In this document: positions 59,869-64,000 of the stretch, in pieces | Layout: each line of letters starts with the position of its first letter | Numbering within the stretch: the first letter of the stretch is position 1 | NCBI GenBank assembly: GCA_012744475.1 | Contig: JAAYBV010000006.1 | Span: forward strand, 39,977 to 103,976 | Length of the DNA stretch: 64,000 bases | Source: Phycisphaerae bacterium | Lineage (GTDB): Bacteria; Planctomycetota; Phycisphaerae; Sedimentisphaerales; Anaerobacaceae | Direction of reading: 5' to 3' | Made by a program: the position numbers and the translations under genes | The notes under the pieces: model-generated | What the model saw: the letters and a program-made list of their open reading frames with translations, nothing else | Database searches by the model: none | What the model was told of the DNA's origin: nothing

Positions 59869-62385
59869 ATGGGAACGCTGTGGCAGGATATCAGATTCGG
59901 TTTGCGGATGCTGGCGAAGAATCGCGGGTTCACGGCGATTGCCCTGATTACGCTGGCGATCGGCATCGGCGCCAACACGATCATGTTCAGCGTGGTCAAC
60001 GTGCTGCTACTGCGGCCTGCGCCGGTGAAAGACCCGGGTCGATTGGTGGGTTGCCGCTCTCGCGGATTCGCGTTCATTCCGTACTCCGCCTACGTCGTTC
60101 TGCGGGACAACAATCCCATCTTCAGTGACTTGGCGGCCCACGCCTGGGACACGCAGGTTGTCACGCTGGAACAGGGGAACAGCACCCGGCGGGCCTACGC
60201 CATGTTCGTATCTGCCAACTACTTCACCACGTTGGGGGTTGCACCGACGCGAGGACGGAGTTTCCTGCCGGAAGAGGAACGGGTAGGTGCGCCACCGGTC
60301 GCTGTCCTCAGCTATCGGGCCTGGCAGCGGCAGGGGGCCGATCCGAATATCGTGGGCGCGCGAGTGTCCGTCAACGGGGCTCTCTTTCAGGTGATCGGTG
60401 TAGCTCCGAGGCGATTCACGGGAACATCGCTGTTCGGACCTGACCAGTGGCTTCCCCTGGGGGTCTATAGTCTCGCGATCAAGGACACTTGGGAACCGCG
60501 ACGGCCCAACGCGTCGAGCGACTACTGGGACTACCCCACGCTGGCCCTGGTGGGTCGGCTCAAGGCCGACGTGAGTCTGTCACAGGCAGAGGCCCGGCTC
60601 CCGGCCATGGCGGCCCGTCTGAAGGAGAGCTTCCCGGACCGGCAGGAGCAGGGGCGCACGTTTTACCTCCACCGGCCGGGCAGACTCACCACATACGAGG
60701 ACAACGATCAAGGGAAATTGTCTGCCTTGGGCCTGTTCCTGATGGGCATATCCGGGATTGTCCTGCTCATTGCGTGCCTGAACCTCGCAAATATGCAGGT
60801 AGTGCAGGGGGCTTCCCGGTGTCGCGAGATTGCCATCCGCATGGCCATCGGGGGCGGGCGGACGCGAATCATACGACAGTTGTTGATCGAGTCCCTGTTG
60901 CTGGCAGGCCTGGGCGGAATCGGCGGACTGGCCCTTGCTTTCTGGGGTACGAAGATCCTGAATACCGCACTGGGCGCTCTGAGGTTGCCCTTCGAGATGG
61001 GGACGGCACTGGAGGCGGGGCTCGACGCTCGTGTTCTGGCGGCGACGGTGGGATTCTGCGTGATTGCCGCCGTGTTGTCCGGTTTGAGGCCCGCGTTGCG
61101 CCTTTCCCGGCGCGACATTGTTGTCGATCTGAAGGAAGCCAAAGGCGGTGTTCTGCGACCCATCGTGAAGACTCGTCGGCTCTCACCGCGCGGCCTGTCG
61201 GCGGCCTGCCAGACCGCGCTGTCCGTTGTGCTCGTCATGGGAGCAACCCTGTTCACCCATAGTGCCCTGACCGCGACTCGCATGACTCCCGGTTACAGCC
61301 TCCACGACAAGCTGTTGATCGAAGTGGAACCCCGTCGGGCCGATCGCACCGGAAGCCAGAGCCTGCAAATCTGCGAGCGATTGGTGGACCACCTGAGCGC
61401 GTTGCCGTCCGTCCAAGCGGTCGGCCTTTCCACTTCCATGCCCTTTGGAGTCGGGATTCCCTGCAACGACATTCACGAGTGCAGAGCAGACGCAGACGGT
61501 GACAGGCCTGTGTCCATGGATACGCCGCTGAGCATCATTCACGGTATCGGCGGCGATTACTTGCAGGCCATGGGGCTCCCACTGTTGCAGGGCCGGTACT
61601 TCCGTCGCACGGAGTGGCTCACAGATGCCCCGGTCGTCGTCATCGATGAGTTGCAGGCGCGCCGGCTTCGGCCCGATGGAAATGCGCTGGGTTGCCTGAT
61701 CTCGGGGGCCGGCCGCAAGCCTCGCGAGGTTGTGGGTATTGTGCCGGGCGTGCGTCACGGCGTCTTCGAGAAACAGATGCAGCCGCACGTCTACCTGCCT
61801 CTTACACGCGACTTGGACTCCTACGGCGATCCGATCTACATCCATGTTCGCATGATCGCTGACGTTCCCGAGGCCCGGACGGCGCTGCTGGCGAATCTGC
61901 CGCAGGAGATTCGCAAGGTGGACCCGCACGTGGCGATCCTGTCGCTGATGACCATGTCGGACTTCCACCGCAATGCCCCGAATATGTGGCTGGTACGCAT
62001 CGTGGCAGGGCTGGCGGCGGCTTTTGGCGCCATGGCTTTGTTTCTGGCGGCCCTGGGCATCTACGCTGTCAAGGGACACATGGTGGCCTCCCGGACCGCA
62101 GAGATCGGGATTCGCATGGCGCTGGGGGCCACGTGCACGAATATTCTGGCAATGGTCTTGCGGGAAGGAGCGGCCCTGACGCTGGCGGGATTACTCGCGG
62201 GAATGTTCCTGGCTTTGGCTGTCGCCCATGTGATCGCCAGCGTTCTGTGCGGGGTCGATCCCATCGATGCCGCGAGCATCGCTGCGACCGTCGTGTTGCT
62301 CGGTGTCACCTCGTTGCTGGCCAGCTACCTTCCCGCCCGCCGGGCCGCACGGATCGACCCGATGGTCGCCCTGCGCTACGAGTAG
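59869..62385 (+). CDS. ADOP/MacB-like ABC permease 5
   Basis: 838 residues, starting [20 protein letters not shown], not MTTLW as in the others. Layout and end ([17 protein letters not shown]) are conserved. FtsX block 1 is [29 protein letters not shown]; the second half starts [20 protein letters not shown]; the last block is [32 protein letters not shown] 5 bases before the ATG is its ribosome site. Last gene of the array; a repeat-rich spacer follows. Confidence 0.85.
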   Translation: MGTLWQDIRFGLRMLAKNRGFTAIALITLAIGIGANTIMFSVVNVLLLRPAPVKDPGRLVGCRSRGFAFIPYSAYVVLRDNNPIFSDLAAHAWDTQVVTLEQGNSTRRAYAMFVSANYFTTLGVAPTRGRSFLPEEERVGAPPVAVLSYRAWQRQGADPNIVGARVSVNGALFQVIGVAPRRFTGTSLFGPDQWLPLGVYSLAIKDTWEPRRPNASSDYWDYPTLALVGRLKADVSLSQAEARLPAMAARLKESFPDRQEQGRTFYLHRPGRLTTYEDNDQGKLSALGLFLMGISGIVLLIACLNLANMQVVQGASRCREIAIRMAIGGGRTRIIRQLLIESLLLAGLGGIGGLALAFWGTKILNTALGALRLPFEMGTALEAGLDARVLAATVGFCVIAAVLSGLRPALRLSRRDIVVDLKEAKGGVLRPIVKTRRLSPRGLSAACQTALSVVLVMGATLFTHSALTATRMTPGYSLHDKLLIEVEPRRADRTGSQSLQICERLVDHLSALPSVQAVGLSTSMPFGVGIPCNDIHECRADADGDRPVSMDTPLSIIHGIGGDYLQAMGLPLLQGRYFRRTEWLTDAPVVVIDELQARRLRPDGNALGCLISGAGRKPREVVGIVPGVRHGVFEKQMQPHVYLPLTRDLDSYGDPIYIHVRMIADVPEARTALLANLPQEIRKVDPHVAILSLMTMSDFHRNAPNMWLVRIVAGLAAAFGAMALFLAALGIYAVKGHMVASRTAEIGIRMALGATCTNILAMVLREGAALTLAGLLAGMFLALAVAHVIASVLCGVDPIDAASIAATVVLLGVTSLLASYLPARRAARIDPMVALRYE

Positions 62386-62520
62386 GGCGAGCGTACGATG
62401 GGCTTGAAGCCCATGCGGATCGGAGTCGATATGCCCAACGGGTGCATGACTGTTCTTGCGATCCGGCTCGGTCAGGCCCACACTGGCGGGCACCGATTCA
62501 TGGCCGGTGAGGACAAGCTC

Positions 62521-62694
62521 GAAATCCGAAGCACGAGACTCGAAACAAATTCCAAACACGAAGTCCAAATGCTCCAAATTCGGCCCGGTTTGCATGGGCA
62601 AGGCCGCGTTGCACGCGATGTCTTCCGTGTTTCGAGATTGGATTCTGGTTCATGCGGGCTTGTTTCGAAATTCGGACTTCGATCTTCGTGCTTC
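62521..62694. repeat. Imperfect inverted repeat (GAAGCACGA-GAAACAAA type)
   Basis: The left part contains GAAATCCGAAGCACGAGACT and CGAAACAAATTCCAAACACG. The right part (62660-62694) reads, in reverse complement, GAAGCACGAAGATCGAAGTC then CGAATTTCGAAACAA. Low-GC against the surroundings. Non-coding palindromic element of a type common between genes in this phylum. Confidence 0.65.
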
Positions 62695-62773
62695 CGCAGT
62701 GTGCCCAAGCGCGCAGCGCAGAAACGGTTATGCACCCGGGCGTAACCCCACTCTACACATGGCACGAACCGGT

Positions 62774-62782
62774 TGGTACAAT
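62774..62782 (+). promoter_or_regulatory. Extended -10 promoter for the PQQ-propeller gene
   Basis: TGG followed by TACAAT, 87 bases ahead of the ATG at 62869. No -35 seen. Confidence 0.45.
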
Positions 62783-62868
62783 CAGACCGGTGGAAGCCCA
62801 CGGCAGGAAGATTCCCCGCAGTGAGCAGGAACGTGCCGATCGCATAGACAGGCAACGGGAGCAACGTA

Positions 62869-63480
62869 GTGAAACGATATACAGCAACGTGGATGGTCGT
62901 CTGGATGGTGACATGGGCAGTATCGGCAGGGTCCACGCCGGCAGCGGATTGGGCTGGGTTTCGAGGGCCTGGCGCGGGGGGCGTCAGCGACCAGACGGGT
63001 CTGGCCCTGACGTGGAGCGAGACGGAGAACCTCGCCTGGAAGACCCCGCTGCCGGGACCGGGCTCGTCCAGCCCCATCGTTTTCGGCGATCGGGTCTACG
63101 TGACGTGCTATTCCGGCTATGGCCTGGACCCGAATGAGCCGGGCGATCCGAACGATCTGGTGCGCCATCTGGTGTGCATCCGCGCCGCAGATGGAAAGCT
63201 GCTCTGGGACACAGCCGTGCGGGCGACGCAGCCGGAAGACCTCTACCGGGGCATGCTGCGCGAGCATGGCTACGCCAGCCAGACCCCCGTGACGGATGGG
63301 CAGCGGGTCTTCACGTTCTTCGGCAAGACCGGCGTGCTTGCCTTCGACCCGAACGGCAGGCAGCTCTGGCAAACCAGCGTGGGCGCCGACACGGACCAGA
63401 AACGCTGGGGTGCCGCGACGAGCCTCGCTCTCTACAAGCACGGCGCATTAACATGCGAAGTGCAACACAGTAGGTTGTGA
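62869..63480 (+). pseudogene. Exported PQQ-like beta-propeller protein, truncated
   Basis: 203 residues with a signal peptide (VVWMVTWAVSAGSTPAA). DWAGFRGPGAGGVSD and LAWKTPLPGPGSSSPIVFGDRVYVT, then LLWDTAV and QTPVTDGQRVFTFFG with GVLAFDPNGRQLWQT, are the first blades of the PQQ-binding-like propeller family common in planctomycetes, which usually runs to 400 or more residues. Similarity stops at SLALYK (about 63438). After 13 foreign codons a TGA follows, and the next bases belong to a transposase remnant. The gene has lost its 3' part by insertion or deletion; the missing blades are not found before the window end. Confidence 0.75.
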
Positions 63481-63723
63481 CAGTCACGAGTTATCCGACT
63501 GCACGTCCTGGCCTACAACCTCGGCAACTTCCTCAGGCGATTGGCCCTGCCGCCAGCCGTGAAGCACTGGACTCTCACAACGCTGCGAGACAAGCTGGTC
63601 AAGATCGGCTGCAAGATCGTGTACCACGCTCGATATGTGACGTTCCAGTTGGCGGAAGTCGCGGTGCCGGGTCGCCTGTACCGAGCGATTCTGGATCGGA
63701 TTCGACGGTTCGCCGCTATCTCG
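63442..63723 (+). pseudogene. 3' remnant of an IS1380-type transposase
   Basis: A frame starting near 63481 reads VIRLHVLAYNLGNFLRRLAL, then KHWTLTTLRDKLVKIG, HARYVTFQLAEVAVP and YRAILDRIRRF. These are the C-terminal hallmarks of IS1380-family DDE transposases. The N-terminal catalytic part is absent and an in-frame TGA (63478-63480) separates it from the broken PQQ gene. No terminal inverted repeat could be defined, so the left border (about 63442) is set by where the PQQ similarity stops. The remaining 277 bases to the window end hold no recognisable gene. Confidence 0.7.
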
Positions 63724-64000
63724 CCGAGGGCTGCACCAATATGGCCGGGCGCGGGAGGACACAACCTGACAAAGGGGCAAGGGGCGCCGCTGGGACTGTC
63801 ACCAATCCGGGGACAAACCGCCTATCCGGGCACTCTGAATACCGGTTTTGTTTCCATTCTCCGTCCGTTGTCAGGGTGTGTGTGAAAATATCGTGGCATG
63901 TGGGTGGCAGCCTCAAAGCGTAGTGCAACGGAGCTTTGGGGATGGCGAATGGGAGTGGCGCATCCGTACGGAAAGGCCTCTGCGAGGCGATCCATCCCCA

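Larger units (their letters stand above)
62386..62868. other. 483-bp repeat-bearing spacer
   Basis: No gene supported. It holds the imperfect inverted repeat at 62521-62694 and, at its right end, an extended -10 promoter and the leader of the PQQ-propeller gene. Confidence 0.5.

Noticed and set aside
1..64000. tRNA, rRNA and riboswitch genes
   Set aside because: No cloverleaf, conserved rRNA segment or known riboswitch core was recognised by reading; a covariance-model search would be decisive.
63724..64000. Possible continuation of the PQQ-propeller gene after the IS remnant
   Set aside because: None of the frames to the window end shows propeller blades; cannot be supported.

Overview
The window is 64 kb of high-GC chromosomal DNA that reads as a member of the Planctomycetota, most likely of the Phycisphaerae type. 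This is inferred from gene content and not from any rRNA. Pointers are a pseudopilin with a KRGFTLIELL start and a C-terminal DGH motif, a DUF1080 (3-keto-disaccharide hydrolase) protein, Tat-exported Gfo/Idh and sugar isomerase proteins, many exported glycosidases, an anaerobic sulfatase maturase, LTD-CotH and PPC-repeat surface proteins, and many short palindromic repeats scattered between and inside genes. No rRNA, tRNA, CRISPR array or replication origin was seen.

Layout. 1-12.2 kb: end of an unidentified gene, a very large GH2-like exported protein, an LTD/CotH protein and a protein of seven PPC repeats plus a LamG-like end, closed by a strong terminator. 12.2-18 kb: a zinc-ribbon mini-protein, a GH95 enzyme on the minus strand, a Dabb-domain lipoprotein, and two housekeeping genes, rsmD and a CCA-adding/poly(A) polymerase family gene. 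18-27 kb: an exported dikinase-like protein with its own clear promoter, then a plus-strand run of a clan GH-A glycosidase, a heparinase II/III-type lyase, an anaerobic sulfatase maturase carrying a repeat inside its reading frame, and a Tat-exported sugar isomerase-like protein. 27-32 kb: an HExxH protease translationally coupled to a GLUG-repeat adhesin, a small membrane protein and a carboxypeptidase-regulatory-like protein. 32-41.7 kb, minus strand: GH29 fucosidase, GH-A glycosidase and PAP2 lipoprotein (coupled), a Gfo/Idh protein, a fusion of histidine kinase, CoA-disulfide reductase and rhodanese, a six-hairpin glycosidase and a DUF1080 protein. 41.9-48.4 kb: an M48-type membrane protease, a GH106-type rhamnosidase coupled to a pseudopilin, and two small membrane proteins. 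48.7-62.4 kb: one LolD/MacB-type ATPase followed by five tandem paralogous ADOP/MacB-like permeases, three of them separated by copies of the same repetitive spacer. 62.4-64 kb: a repeat-rich spacer, a PQQ-propeller gene cut short, and the 3' remnant of an IS1380-type transposase.

How it works together. Most genes serve uptake and breakdown of complex, probably fucose-, rhamnose- and uronate-containing and sulfated polysaccharides in the periplasm or at the surface (GH2, GH5-like, GH29, GH95, GH106, heparinase-like lyase, sulfatase maturation, DUF1080, Gfo/Idh, isomerase). Surface proteins (PPC/LamG, LTD/CotH, GLUG) may attach or scaffold.

The most unusual items are the redox-enzyme/histidine-kinase fusion, whose rhodanese domain has lost its cysteine; the exported dikinase with the domain order of plant glucan water dikinase; the one-ATPase/five-permease array; and palindromic repeats that supply stop codons, part of a signal peptide and an in-frame 35-codon block inside an iron-sulfur enzyme.
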